A stretch of 64,000 bases of DNA from Megamerina dolium (GCA_963854835.1 OY978526.1:17152368-17216367); one strand, 5' to 3'. Positions 13,387-28,182 are shown, counted from the first letter of the stretch. Program-made: numbers and translations. The notes: generated by a model not told the origin, from the letters alone.

Positions 13387-15892
13387 CAAAATAGATGTTT
13401 ATATTGTGTAATGGGTGATGTATTTTATTATCCAAATTTTATATTATTCACTGAGCTATATAGTTTTTAACATTTTTTCTTCATTCAATTTGACACACAT
13501 TAATGTCCATAACACTAACGCATATTGTGCACGTATCTAATGTCGTCACAACTGAGTGCTAGAGCGTATTGCATTTTAAATTGAATTATGAAATGTGTAG
13601 CTAAATGTTGAAATATGTAGTAAACATTTGATAAGAGAAACAATTGTAGCAGCTTTAAATGGTGAAGACAGCAATAAAATTATATTATTGCTTTTCTCTC
13701 TTTATTAACTATTATTTATGCCTTTATCATGGTTTATGAGTGACTTGATTCAATATCATATTAAATAAATATCAATAAAATATTATCAATATGAGAGAGA
13801 GAGTGAGCGGAAATAATAATGTTATTTCAAAATAAAAGATAGAGATTAAGAGTTTTTTTTTTTCATATACAAATTTAGCATATTAAATAAAGTACTCATA
13901 TACAAAGACTAAAAAATTATAGACTCAAATTGTGATATTTTCATAGTATATAATTATTCATTAGCTTATTGTATTATTATAACAACCACTAAATAACAAT
14001 TAGAATAGCAACAACAACAACCAATACTATTAATGATAACAACTTTGAAGTAAAAACACCCACTCACCCACTTGTGTGCCCCTCCATCATCAAAAATATT
14101 TTACCTTTTGTTTGTTACCTGCTGCTTCTACCGACATACCGACTTCACTTCACCTCATACATCTTATCCAATAAACTCTTCTTACTCATTGTACTTTAAT
14201 TTTGTATTTGCTCATATACTCATATCAACAAGTTGGCAACAATCAAGTCGCTGAGAGAGAATAATAGAACCTCACCTCACTCACATGTGTATTTAGAAGG
14301 CACTCATACAAATACTTTTTTTTGGTTTTTTATTATGAGACTTTGCACTAATTGGTTATATGAGGCACACCGATGGCCGTGGGCATATGTGCTTGTTGTG
14401 GCTCATTCACTCGCCCAGTTTCATTTTACATTTGCTGTCAACACAACAAGCGTATCAAGTGAGCTCGCGCTCACCTGTGTCTGTACGTTTGATCGGCTTT
14501 CAAGCATTGGTGTTTTATATACTGGTGCTTCTTTTTAATATAATAATTTGCTTCGTTTACGTTTTTCGCTTTTATTTTTTGTTGCTTTTCTTTTTATTGT
14601 TGCTCTTGTTTTTTTTTTATTATTTTAATTGACTTTTTTTTCGCACTTCAATGGTGCACTGTGCGCGTATAACTGCGGTAATATTAATTATAGTATTCTT
14701 TGACGACGTTCGAGAATTGTCATTGTTTTGTTTTTATTCAATTTTTTTTGTTTTTTTTTTGTTTCTTATCGATTTGCGATCGAAATCAACTGAAGTAGTG
14801 GCTACTGGTAATCAAATCAAATCGCTTGATCATTGGATTGATCTCATCATCACCATCAACAACAACAACATCACAATCGACGATCAGCAACAGACGCAAT
14901 ATTCCAAAATAAGCTGTTGACATTCGTTATTATTGTTGTGCTGCCGATGACACATTGTTTGCATTTATAATTAGATTTTAAACGTGTTTGTGTTATTATT
15001 ATTATAATTATAATTATTGTTGACTTTGTTTTGTTTCCAATCTTTCATACGCCATGTAGTACAGTGGTATAAGGTCGTGCACGCATACAACAATTATATA
15101 TCTGTGGTCATAAGGCATAACAGTTTAAGTCTGAATGTACATAGATTTGATGAACTCATATAAAGGCATAAATATAATTTTTCTGCGTATTAAATTTACA
15201 TTTGAATATTCTGAATATTATATACGAGTCTTAAGCCAATTTAAACTATAATGTTTTGTGATCACACATATTTGTATGTCTATGAGGTCGCTTTCAATAA
15301 GTTGTTTTTGTTTTTGTTTGTTTGTTGCTTAGCTAAAAATTCTTGAAACTTCTATTTATTGGTTTACATTCGGATTGTTGTTATTCTCGTTATTGTTGTT
15401 GTTGATGTTGTTGTTGTTGATTTTTTTGTATTTTGGTTTTATTCATAATATTATTTCATCTACACACACACACATCTGAAGATGTATAATATTTACATAT
15501 CTATTGTATATATACGCGGGAGTGATAATGGCAAATCGCGCTACGACAGCGACAATATTATATTATTTGCTTCAAGGTTAACATCAACCAAGTAGTAGTA
15601 ATAATCATCAACAATATTTGATTTACCCTCTTACGAATATGTTATCTATACATATGCATATGTGCTTCCTTTCGTTGATTTCATTCATTGTTGCTGGTTT
15701 GTTGCTCTGTTGAAAATTTCTTAAATTTTTTTTTATATTCACAATGCAATATTATGGAAGAAGAAGAAGAAGACGAAAAACATAGAAATTCCCTATGTTT
15801 GTGCAAGTAAAGTTATTGGTTTAGTCTCAGTGCTCAAATATTGTATGCAAGCAAGAGAGAATCTATATTGGAGTATATGCAAAATAAAAACC

Positions 15893-15926
<34 letters not shown>

Positions 15927-17943
15927 CGAATAACAACAACAATACAAGTAACTAGAAGAATCAACCAGAGATTTGCTTTATTTATTATTTTTTTTTTGGT
16001 GTTAAATTTGTTGTTCACTTTCTATTGCTTCGTTTGCATTTCTTTTTTTCATTTTTTCTCTCTCTCTTTCTCTCTATCTCTTTATTTAACCATATGTTTG
16101 CATATGTAAATATAAATATATGCATGTGTTTTGTCGGTGTTTGTGCATATATGTATGTATGTGCGTGTGTGTGTGTTATCATCAAATATAAACCCATACA
16201 TAAGCATATACTTACTCAAACGTATGCTCTTTGCTAGAGTATTCTGGTTGTATGAAAGTATATATGTATATAATATTTGTATATTGGAATGTAATACACA
16301 AAAGGAATAAGCAAACAACATTCTTTGCGTTTCTGTATGTGTATTTTGTGGCATCACACACAGTCGAGAGTAAATATGAACATACCGATTTGTTGCATAC
16401 CATACATACATACATACATACATACATACACACATATTCATATGTTTGGCATTTGCTATTTTACATATGCAATTGATTGAAGCATTTCTTTATCTGCTGA
16501 TGTTTGTTGCTATTGTTGTTGTTGTTGTTGTTGATGTTGCTATCATAGCTGTTCTTCAGCAATTGAATTCATTTGATTTTATAAGGATTTTGTGCGTACA
16601 TGCATAGCAATATGCTGCACTACATACATAATATGTTCAAGAATTGTTTGGTGGCTGGCTTGGGCCAGTTGGTTGGGGTTTGGTAGCAATAGCGATAGTA
16701 AGTGATTTGATTTATATAGTCATACATAAATATGTACATATATTAAATTGAAGAATATCAATACAATACATCCTCACTGAATATGAGTCTATGAGATAGT
16801 TTTGAGTTTGATCGTTTTTTTTTTTTCGTATGCATATTTCTAAAAAAATATTTTAAATTCATTTGAAAATTTATCGATTTCAATTGCACCATAGATTGAA
16901 TATATTTTTTATTTTTTATTTTTTACTTTCTTGTTTGCATTGTGTTCTACTTGTGTGTGCGTTTTTTTTTTCAATAAACAAGTAAAATTAGCACAAGTTC
17001 TCGTGTGTTTTGCTTTTATTTTTCACCATTCATGGTTTTAACAATCTGTTGTTAATTTTTGTTTTTTATTTCGATTTACATATATATTATTTATGGAGGA
17101 AAAAATGTTTCAGTTGTTTCTATTGTTATAATTACTCTTGTTGCTGTTGTAATGTCCATTGGTCATGCATGTCACATTCTTATTGCGCTTTTACTAGGCA
17201 AAAATCAATAAAATAAATTGCTGATATTCCAATTTTTTTTTTTCATTTTTTATCTTCAAATATATTCTTATTGCATGTAAAATGCATTTTGTGGTTATGT
17301 GTGTGTGGGAATGGATATTTGTTGCTGACTAAACATTTCATATACTTGCATTTATACGCTTACATGACAGATTCAAACACATTTTTCTTTATGAGATTTG
17401 TATAAATTCAATTAAATGTTTTTGCTTTTTCAATATATATTTTTTTGTGCGTATCATCTTATCTGGCTTCTTAAAAAATTTTTGTTGATAAAATAATTTT
17501 TCTTATTACATAATATCGATTGTATATTTTTCAATATCAATGTCCAATTTGATGATTAAACTTGTTTAGAGGGTCATTATTAAAATCATATATTGACAAA
17601 TTGATAAGAATAAATAGACAGGGCAGATTTTGTTCACTATACTATTTGTTCAAAGTAAAAATATATTTTTTGTAGTATATGTATATGTATCTATACATAA
17701 GCTCGCTTTTAGCAAGTGGCCCAAGGTCATTACTACTAAGTAAATTATCGGACTACCAACCAACCCTAAATTGTTCACATAAATACATTTCTATATATAT
17801 TATGTATTGATTTTTCTAACGATTAATCATAATTTCATCATATTGATAATTATTGTACATACATTTGTTTATGTGTGTTATGCACACATACTTATATGTG
17901 TGTGTGTTTATTTTAATTTACACTTGTATGCATAAACAAGCGG

Positions 17944-17944
<1 letters not shown>

Positions 17945-17980
<36 letters not shown>
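17945..17980. repeat. (TA)n microsatellite
   Basis: About 18 TA units. Such tracts are length-variable and form cruciforms easily. Confidence 0.92.
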
Positions 17981-17981
<1 letters not shown>

Positions 17982-18074
17982 TTGTTATCTGCATTTAACA
18001 GCTTTGCTTAGCATATCTATTGTATGAGTATACTCTACATATTGCTCATACGACATGTCTGTGTATATGTATAC

Positions 18075-19432
18075 ATTAAGGTGGGTGAAACTATTAAACG
18101 GTGACTTAGGAAGAACTTATTTACATAAAATTTCGATAATATGAAGCATTTTTTTTTTCTCAAGGAAGTAAATAGAGAATTTTGAGCTTCTTTTTGCACA
18201 AACATAATTTTATAGGGGAATCGCCAAATGGGTGGAGATTGAGGGTGTGTTTTTAAAGAACATATGGGAGAAGAAAAATTAATTATAACGCTTATTTGTG
18301 AATTTTCAGCCGTTTTTGCGTTCATTTTGTATGTACACCCGCTTGAGATGTGAAGATACGTAGGTAGTAAGAGAGAATATTGAGGGGGCAAAATTTATGA
18401 AGATTGGTCATATGATCTACCTTTCTAGGGACAACTGTAGGTTTTTTGTCGATTTGCAGATTTTTTCCCGGTATTTTGTATGGGAGTACTCCTAAAGGGT
18501 GGAGATCATACATTTCATTGATGTAAGCTTGATTCTCGGGCAGCTATAGGGTTATTTGTAGATTGTCAGATGATTTTTCGGTGTTTTTCTATGAGAGTTC
18601 TTGTAAGGAGTGGAAATAGGGTCTACAATATTTGGGGGAAAATGTGGAAGAAAAATTAATGGTGATTAGTCATACATTTAAGAGATCTAGGGTCGATTAT
18701 TAGGTGGCTATAGAGTCATTTTTCGAATTTCAGGTCGAATTTTTGGATGGAGCTAAGGGGTGGAGAAGGAGATTAAGGATGTTTGGAGAAAATATTGTGG
18801 AGAGAAATTTAATGGGAATGGTATATACATTTCACTATTCTAAAGGCGATTTCGATAGATAACTATGGGGATATTTGTCGATTTTCATTTGTTTTTGTAT
18901 GGTGGTCACTTTAAGGGGTACGTGTGTTTGGGAAAATGTTGGGGAATAAATATGAATTTCGTTTGGTTGTACATTTCACTGCTATATGGGAGATTCCTGG
19001 ATATCTATAGCATTTATTTGCCAATTTTCAGTTTTGTATGGGAGCTCCCTTAAAATGTGGATATAGTGAGGAAGTATGTTCGAAGTAAATGTTGGGCTGA
19101 AAAAATTAATGGAAGTCTGTCATACATTTTATCTCTATAGTTACAATTTCTGAGCTTTTATGGGCGTTTTTGCGGGTTTCCATGAGTTTTTATGTTTATT
19201 TTTTTGAGAGCTTCATTAAGATGTGAAGTTAAGTTATAAGTAGGTTGATCAAATGAAATTACTGATTTTCATAAATTTTTTTTTTAAACCTACTTATACC
19301 TTATCTTCTCAATGGGTCTTAAAATCAAATTTGTGATTGATTCTTGCTTGCTTTTGAACAAATAATGATCTAAAATTGTACATATTTCTTTGAGCCAAGC
19401 AGTTAAAATATTACAATTTTACCCTCCTTAAT
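18075..19432 (+). mobile_element. non-autonomous repeat element made of degenerate tandem units
   Basis: About 1.36 kb bounded by imperfect inverted termini: ATTAAGGTGGGT at 18075 and, reading in from the right end at 19432, ATTAAGGAGGGT (one mismatch in 12). Inside, a unit of about 150-165 bp recurs five to six times. The marker TTTGTCGATTTTCA or a variant starts near 18446, 18553, 18718, 18872, 19017 and 19168. The first interval is shorter, so one unit carries a deletion. Each unit also has a GTATGGGAGCTCCCTTAAGG-like step and a GGTCATACATTTCAC-like step. No transposase is encoded. It is the longest of five related loci in this window. Superfamily not assigned. Confidence 0.7.
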
Positions 19433-20021
19433 CTACATATACATATATCTGTATGCTTATAAATACACACACACACATATACAACGCTGTGTATGTTTAT
19501 TTATGTATCATTTGTTCGGAGCTATTTTTTCATGTTCTATTTTTGTTACTTGTACGAATTTTTATGCTTATCAACGATAAGAGCGTTCGTCGTGAATAGT
19601 GAATGATAACAATATAATCGCAAGCCACCACTGAACACTGCTCTCCATTTACCTCATTACCTGTTACTTGTTTGTGTTATTATTACTACTATATTGTGTG
19701 CTTAATAACAAAAACAACAACTGAATAAGAAATACTCATCAAATTTATCGTCGTTTACTCATGCTTTTAGATTTTTGTTTTTGGTTTGTTAAATTGAAAA
19801 TCTTATCTTTGGAATGTTGTCTGATGTGGCATTGTTGTAATACAACATATACTATATGCACACATATGACGAAACTTTTACATTTGTGCATTTATTATTA
19901 TTATTATTATTATTATCATTATTATATGGTTCTTTTGTATGTCTTTCAACGAATTGCCATTTCAATTTTTAATTTTCTCTATTTTCCCACAATTTTCAGT
20001 TTCATTAATTCCTTTCATTTG

Positions 20022-20025
<4 letters not shown>

Positions 20026-20054
<29 letters not shown>
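20026..20054. repeat. (GT)n microsatellite
   Basis: About 14 GT units; a second, shorter GT array lies at 20287-20315. Confidence 0.9.
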
Positions 20055-20058
<4 letters not shown>

Positions 20059-23000
20059 CGTATACAATGAAAAGAAAAGGCAACAAAATGTTCACTTTTT
20101 TAATAAAACTTTATTCATTAATTTTTGCCGCCACCACATGTAAGCTCATCATAGTCGACATTGTCGTTGTCGCTGTCGTTTTCTTTCATTTTTTTTTCTC
20201 CTCCTTTCACTACTACTCTCACTAGCAACAGTTGACTGTTTCGAGACTAACTGGCTTGCTCATTCGCCTGGGATGTTTGGTTGACTTGTGTGTGTGCGTG
20301 TGTGTGTGTGTGTGAGTGTGCGGTTGTTACCATTATTATTACTTTTTCTTCTTCTTTTTTTTATTGGTGGCTTTTACTGCCACAATTTGTCAAATTATCC
20401 TTTTTCAATGCACTGCAATTAATCATTTTGTTTGTTGGCTTTTATTTGGTGGCCCTTAAAAATTGTGTATTTACAAGCCAGCTGACTTGATGCTCTTTGC
20501 TGCTTTATTCAACTTTTTCACTTAAAATAACGTACATATATATACGTAGTGTGAGTTTGTGGGTGTGTATAAATAACAAATTACAACAACATGAATACAT
20601 GTACATATACAATATACATTTGTATTTTGTTGTTGAATTTAATTTACACTTTGTAGTCTAATTGTTCCTTCAGGTATTGTCGTATACATACTTAATAAAG
20701 ATCAACAATAAAAGAAATATCCTTTTTTGTTTTACGTTCTGAAAACCCTAAATTAACATTTTCACTTTTATGTCTGTACGTTTTCAAGTACAAATGTACA
20801 TTTGATTCATTTGCAATCGATATGCCCGATTGAGTTGGTAGTTGGTCCTTTGTATATATTTTATGTATAGTAAGGATGCCGTTGTTGTTGTTATTATTGT
20901 TGTTGTTGTTGTTTGAAGTCAAATCATTACTCGTATTTAGTGGGTACTGCTGTTTGCAATATTTCTACTTGATGATCAAAGAAATTCATTCCATGTACTT
21001 TTTGGATGAATACCTATACACAATTGCAGTATCTACTTACATACTACATATATTTGAATTTCATTTTACTATAAAGGATTTATTGCTTACAATTTGTACA
21101 ACATTTATTTTTGTTGTTTTTCGACTCTTTTGCTTAACTTTGCTTCGTTCCGGCTGTTTATATTTGTTCTTCTCTATTTGGAACAATTTGATTGATTTTC
21201 TATTGAATTAATCTCCAAAGGATCATTGTCATGCTTTGTCATTGCATCATTCATTTTTTCTTTCTCTTTATTAACAATTGTTTTTTTTATTTTTCGCTTT
21301 GAATTGTTGCCATGTTTGTTGTATATGCAAAATAATGGTCTTGAGACGAGCTACTGCAGTTGTAACTTGTAGTTATGATTTTAAAATATATTTTTGTTTT
21401 AGATAAAGCCAGGTACTATATATAATAATCATTTAATAGGGATTATCGTACAAGTTTATAATATTTTTCATATATAAAGAACATATTTTCCCGTTAATAT
21501 CTTAATTGATTATATTTTTTTTTGCATCGATACTCATATGTATAATGAATTCTTACGATTGATTGCTTGAAATGATTGCAATTGGCAATTGATATGAAAT
21601 TTACTAATTAATTAATTGATCTCTGATGATTGTCTTCTTTATTATAATGATGTTGCTGATGTGTTGGTGATGTGCTGATGATTGTGACTGTGTTTTACCA
21701 TTGCGGCTAATGCTTCTGTAGTTAATTAAAATGGCAAATCAAATTATGTACAATGTCGACTTGTCATGATCTTATATGTGGTTATTGTATGTTCGATTTA
21801 CATCTTTATACATATCTATGCAAATAGCAAATCTATGTATTTTCTTCTATTCTACTATTCTCTCAGTGGACATTGAACGTGATATTTGATTTGATTTTCA
21901 TGCATTATCATAACTAATAACAAAAACCAATACATACTATATACTGAATTGAATATGTGTCTGTTTGTCTTTCATGTGCAAATCTATTCATATAAATACA
22001 ATCATACAATCAATATATACATGATATACATTAGATATGTGCAAAATTATATGATTTTTGTCTCTTAGGCAAAAAAATGAAAATATTTAAAATAAACAAA
22101 TTGCATTTAGACACAACATGAGAACAATCGAAAAAGCATATACATTTCCTTCGAATTCATCTAATTTACACTAATAGAAATGTGCAATATAAATCACGTA
22201 TAATCATAATACTAATAATAATAATAATAGAAAATTGCAAAAAAAAAAAAATTACAACAACAAATTTTGATGAATACTAAAATGTTGCTGGTATTATCTA
22301 TGAAGAAATTGTGTTTGTAGTCAGAATATATATTTTATTTAACATCAATAGCAGCAGCAGCATTGTCAGCAACACATTTCATACAATACTCAATTTCAAT
22401 ACAATTTACTACACTACACTACAAATATTGTGTACTAGTAAGGTCCGGTCCTTTGGGTCATAATTGAGTGACTGACATATTGTAGGTCGAATGATAATAC
22501 ATACGATATTAAAGTGAACGAAAGAGGCTCATCATCATCATCGTCATTGTATTTATGTATGCATTACTATGGCATGAAATAAATTTGTTCAGAGATTCAT
22601 TGAAATACATGATACATTGACATTATTATTGTTCTTGTTGTTCTTCATGCATACTTCATATTCATATGCACGTTTGTACCTAACATGCATATACACATGA
22701 TGATGTATATAAACAATGAATAACAACATCATTGAAATGTTGAAGACATAATCATAGTCATCGTAATAGTGTAATTGTAATAATGAAAATGAAATATTGT
22801 ATTTTGTATAAATTCATTTTTGTACGCACACACACACACACACACTGACACACATATACACATATGCAGTAAGTAAATATAATAAAACGGAAATTTTCTG
22901 AAGAAAATTAACACAAAAATCATATTATGGATTGCTTTATAATCATTTATTTATGATGCATATCTCCATATGTAGGAGGTACTACATATATTACTGTTAA

Positions 23001-24229
23001 GAATACAAAATTTCATTTTGAATTTTGCTATGCATGGAATGTTATTTTAATTGGAAAACATCTTGAAAAAATGTTCAAATTAATGTGTGTGTATGTTTGT
23101 GGAAGTTATTGCACTCACAATATCATTAGTTTTCTTAAAGGAAATAATTCGCAGGACTTTGGCTTCAATGTTTTTACATTTATTTTGCTTTTCTCTGGTT
23201 GTCGTCATAAAATCAAAAATTTTTCGAACTTCAGTACAAAATCATGTTACGATTTGCCATTAACACCGGTTTTCTGTTGGAATTTTTGGAAGAGTATGTT
23301 TAGTTTTGTTGGTTAATAATCAACATTTTTTGCAAATATTTGTTAAAAATAATAATGTTTTGCATCAATATTAACAAGATAATTAAATTCTTAATAGAAC
23401 GGCTATTCAGTTATTGGAATTCATTGCAAATATTCAGAATTGAAACTTTTTCTTAAAGAAAAAAAAAAAAGATCCAGACTGAATTATTCATTGTTAAATG
23501 ACGCAAGTGAATCAAAATCGGGTTTTTAATGGTGAATCGAAAATTTCAATGCATTAACATCATTTTTAAACATGTTTTGTTTTTATTGTACTCGACCACT
23601 CCTACAATATAACTTACATCCGATCACTTAAAACGTTCGTATAATCATTCTATCATCGTGTTATCATTGTCAGTGTCATTATCACAATTAAATGGTATAG
23701 TATTTAACATAACTGTCGCTAAATTTTTATTGATATTTATTTGATTGCAATCAATATCAACATATTCATACGAGCAAACTCGTTTGCTGGATGTCGAATC
23801 AAATTGACAAATATTTTGCATGGATGTAAGCGATCTGGTGAAAGTTTCATTGACGACGTGATACATCAAATAAGAAGATATGCCCACATGCATCATTGAC
23901 AGGAAGATTAACGGAATGAATCAAATGATCCCCGTGGTGGCATTTAAAAATTATATGAAGTATTTTCTCAATGTGTCAAACTAGTGTGTTTCGAGTGTCA
24001 TCTCATTTCCTTATTGATAATAATGATTAAATATTTGTTTATAAATATTTTTTCTTTAATATACATTTTTCTGGTGCCTTTATATAACAATGCCATCTTG
24101 AGTATAAGTATGTGTTTTACCAGTATATACTATTTATCTGTTCAATAATCGTAAACATGTTGCAACTTCTTTTGCTGTGTCGATGTTTATTTTACTTTTA
24201 CTTACGATTATTTTGTTGATATTTCTTTC

Positions 24230-24257
24230 GCTCTCTCTCTCTCTCTCTCTCTCTCTA
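24230..24257. repeat. (CT)n microsatellite
   Basis: About 14 CT units followed by CACT repeats. No coding context. Confidence 0.9.
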
Positions 24258-24637
24258 TCACTCACTCACTTATTCAGTGACTCACTCACTATATACCTCA
24301 TATCTTCCTGATTATTTTCTTTGTTTTCATATCGTATGCCTTACGTTCTTTGGTGTGGTTGTTACATATTATCCTGTTATACTACATACAATACGTTGGC
24401 CATTATGTCGTCACCTAGCCACCCAATAAATAAATTGTGTTGCCGTATTCTTGATTATTTACCGTTGTGCCGTAGGTAACTTGGTCCTATGAAAATATAC
24501 GTGCTTATTTTGCATCTGGTTTTTTTGCTACTGGAACTTTTCTTCAATTTCTTTTCGTCTGTGTTTGTGTTATCTGTTATGTATTTTCTTTACACTACTA
24601 CTACTACTTATTATTATTATAAAAAATAAAAAATAAA

Positions 24638-24985
24638 TATGTGGCACTTAAAGCCCCAAAGGGCTCATTGGCCGAGCTTCTCTTCTATTACTGTTGTGCG
24701 TCTTAAATTTTGGACAGTATTAGAATGGACCTACTTATTTTAGCCGGTTCCGAACGGCAGAACACTTGTGACATCACTTTTTCTGAGCTTTGTTACAGAG
24801 TTCTTTTTAGAAGCTTTTTCATGGCAAGTTGTTACTGTCGGAAGAATTGCCAATTGCTTGCCGACAGGTGGGTACCATTCGAAAGAAAAATCTTTTCGAT
24901 ATAAAATTTGTTATGCATCAGCCGGGTATTGAACCACGACCTACAGATCAGAAGGCGAACACACTAACCACTGAGCTACGGCACC

Positions 24986-24987
<2 letters not shown>
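24638..24987 (-). mobile_element. tRNA-derived SINE, copy 1
   Basis: On the minus strand the head starts at 24987 with GGGTGCCGTAGCTCAGTGG (box A-like TAGCTCAGTGG) and carries a box B-like GGTTCAATACCC about 45 bases later. This is the usual internal RNA polymerase III promoter layout of a tRNA-derived SINE. A tRNA-unrelated body of about 270 bp follows and ends at an A/T-rich tail next to GTGGCAC (24641). ATT microsatellite sequence lies on both sides and hides any target duplication. By eye it is about 96% identical to copy 2. There is no coding capacity; mobilisation would need a LINE in trans. Confidence 0.85.
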
Positions 24988-25022
<35 letters not shown>

Positions 25023-25284
25023 ATTTTATTGTTTTATATCATTTTGTTTTGCTTTTTATTTTCATTTTTTATTTCATTTATTTTCCTATTTATTTTTTTG
25101 CGCATTTTATCGGCTTTGTCATTGTTTTCTGCAGAATTATTGATTTTGACTTCAATGTGTATCATTTGTTTCTTATTTTATATTTTCGATTTAAATCGAA
25201 AATCCTATTTAGCATACGATTTGATGACACACAGACACGTTTACTATTTGTGTACATTATGTTGTTGTGTACATTATGTTATGT

Positions 25285-25648
25285 GGGTGCCGTAGCTCAG
25301 TGGTTAGTGTGTTCGCCTTCTGATCTGTAGGTCGGTGGTTCAATCACCGGCTGATGCATAACAAATTTAATATCGATAAGATTTTTCTTTCGAACGGTAC
25401 CCACCTGTCGGCAAGCAATTGGCAATTCTTCCGACAGTAACAACTTGCCATGAAAAAGCTTCTTAAAGAACTCTGTGACAAAGCTCAGAAAAAGTGATGT
25501 CACAAGTGTTCTGCCGTTCGGAACCGGCTAAAATAAGTAGGTCCCTTCTAATATTGTCCAAAATTTAAGACGCACAACAGTAATGGAAGAGAAGCTCGGC
25601 CAATGAGCCCTTTGGGGCTTTATGTGGCCACATATTTATTTATTTTTA
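25285..25648 (+). mobile_element. tRNA-derived SINE, copy 2 (opposite to copy 1)
   Basis: The same element in the other orientation. It starts GGGTGCCGTAGCTCAGTGG at 25285, with box B-like GGTGGTTCAATCACC near 25333, and ends at TGGCCACATATTTATTT near 25645. The tRNA-like head has mismatches in the stems and runs straight into the SINE body, so it is not a functional tRNA gene. With copy 1 it forms an inverted repeat with arms of about 345 bp separated by about 300 bp. Confidence 0.86.
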
Positions 25649-28155
25649 TGTTGTTGCATATACATCGATTAGAGGCATAGAATGACTATAGAGGAGATTA
25701 TGTAATCTCTATTGCCATATTTAAATTAATGGTTTTTGTTATATAATTTTTAAACAATATTTAATTCGGATTATATCGATAATTATGTATGTTTGTATAT
25801 ATAGTGTTTTATACCCATTAAATAGGAGAAATAAAGAACAGCATCGATTGGTTGAGGTGAGATTCCAAAATCTAGTTTCGTAAAGCTCAAATAAGTTACA
25901 GCTTCATACCAAGTGTGTTATATATTTAACACTAACAGCGAGCCAAGTTTCTTTTCCACTTTTCCTTTGCCTATTAAGTTTGACAGGTCTAGAAGTGACC
26001 TGCTTATGGTTAGGCGATTCCAAATTTGAAATGCTGCTAATTTAATTTTGAGTTGATCGAATAGGAATCTCTTATACAAAATAACAATGATTGCATTAAA
26101 TAGTTTATATAATTATTTGGGGATCTATAACATTAGATGCATGTCGCACTGGCTGAGTCATTGATCCAGTGTATTCATATTGTACAAAAAAACAGATTCG
26201 GCTCCACGTTAAAAAGTACCGGGGAACTAAATATAATTCATAACACGCGCGTATGTAATATCGGCACCATTGTTTATTTTTTTTTTTTGGTAGCACTATA
26301 CTGTTACTAGGTGGAATTTGTGCGCAATATATCAAGACCTTCAGCTGTTTTTATGATTCTTACTAGAATCTCTATTCACGTTTTTAACTTCCATCCAGAA
26401 GCTATATCGAAACAATCACTTCCCTTTCTTCTTACAAGAATGAGCGATGTTCGAAAGCTTTAAGAAAGTTTTATTGAAGCCTCAACCTCTCTTAACACTC
26501 TATAAAGCTTGTGGATTTTTTTATCTATCGTCCATATGGAAATTATTTCGTAATGCTAACTTCGAAGATCCTTGTAGAAGTGTTATAGAAGCAAGCATTT
26601 TCATTTTAAACTCATGGAAGTGAGTTGGAATATTATCTATTATATGATTAAATGCCAGTATTAATACTTTTCTATTATTTAATCTTTTATTTAATATTAA
26701 GTGCAAATGGTGGCTGTCATCGAGTATATCAATTGTAATAATTTTATGAATACCACGTACTAGACACATAAGACAATATATATGCAACAAATTATGAATG
26801 ATATACATTTTTCTCCATATTGTTTTTCACACTCTTTCTGTATGGAAAGCACGAGTCAAGTCCGTTATTTACAGTATGAATTTATTTCTATATTATTATT
26901 ATTTTTTTTGCTTGTTTTCATTTGATTTGAGATATAATCGTACTTTATGCTGTGTATTTATCGTCTCATTATCGGATAAATTGTATTGACTCTGTCTGGT
27001 AGTGGTGTTTGCTTTTCTATTCACATCTTGCCATCGCTAGCAATGTACTATACATATTTTTGTATTGGTGAGGTATGAGTAATAGTACTATATTCTGTCT
27101 GCTGTCGTCGTCCGGTTGCTCTTTATTATTTATGATTTTTATTATTTTGTTGTTGTTTTATTCAATTTGGTTACAAACATACATACACACACACACACAC
27201 ATTTTCTTATTCGGTATCTAACGCCAGAAAGTATACTAAATCCGATTGTTGTTGTTGTTGTTGCAATGTCTGGATTTCATTATTCTCGAAATTCACTTGC
27301 TGATTGCTTGCTGATACTTTTGCTATCAATTGCTTCGTATGTAGAGTTGATTTTGTGCATGTGTTTTTTCTGTGTGCCACCGCCGCCGCATGCCGTTGTA
27401 GTCGTCGTCGTTGTTGTCGTCGTCATCATCATCATTATGGTTGATTCATTCATCCATCAGAATCAAAACAATTTTAGTCTCAATGCATTTAGTTGATTAT
27501 GTTGTGCTAGTCGTTCGGTCGATGGACGTTCGTTTGCATTGTTTTGTTTTTAATTTTTGTTTATTTATTTATTTATTATTTGTTGTTGTTGCTGCTATTT
27601 TTGCGTGTGCGTATAATTTATTTTGACGGTAAACTCAAATCACGTTAATACTTTTGGTGGATGCACCAGCTGCTCTGTTTGTTGTTTTTTTTTTATCTTG
27701 ACTGTGTGCTATTTGAGTTCATTGCCTTCATTATGATTGATGCAATCATATCTTATTACGTGTGCGTATGTGTCTCTGTGAGTATGTATGAGTGTATGGA
27801 ATATGTCTACTATCTCTATGCTGAAGAATATTTATATTTATATTATTTTCCTCTTTATTAGTTTTGTATGAATAATATCATTATGCATATTGGATCTTCT
27901 TGTTTTATTGAATTTTGTTGACTTCAAAGTAAAGCGCTTTTTTGATGCATTAAATACGATTGATTTCAATATTGCATATTGTACATTTATTGGATTTTAT
28001 AATTTGATATATACTGCTGCGAGTTTGCACTTGCTGCTGTTGTTGCTACTCCTCTCGAGAATATTGCATTAAATTTTCAATATTATAAATGAATTTGTTG
28101 TAGAATACTCTCTACGACTATAGTAAGAGCATATAGATTTTTGATATTGTGTTGC

Positions 28156-28182
28156 TGTGTGTGTGTGTGTGTGTGTGTGTGC
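28156..28182. repeat. (GT)n microsatellite
   Basis: About 13 GT units, 340 bp upstream of the alternative first exon. Confidence 0.9.

Noticed and set aside
23645..23896. 83-codon minus-strand frame with mixed amino-acid composition
   Set aside because: It is preceded by an in-frame stop a few codons upstream, has no splice sites linking it to another frame, and matches no family I know. Most likely chance.
25285..25360. tRNA-like sequence with box A and box B
   Set aside because: The same head occurs in other copies joined to the same body, stems have mismatches, and one copy has a target duplication. It is a SINE head, not a tRNA gene.
25850..26500. Less repetitive region between the SINE pair and 26.5 kb
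   Set aside because: Searched for exons or transposon motifs; none found. Left as unassigned intron.
26521..26808. 95-codon minus-strand frame (IHKIITIDILDDSHHLHLIL...)
   Set aside because: Composition looks less random than its neighbours, but no motif, no partner exon and no family similarity were found. An old repeat or pseudogene scrap cannot be excluded.
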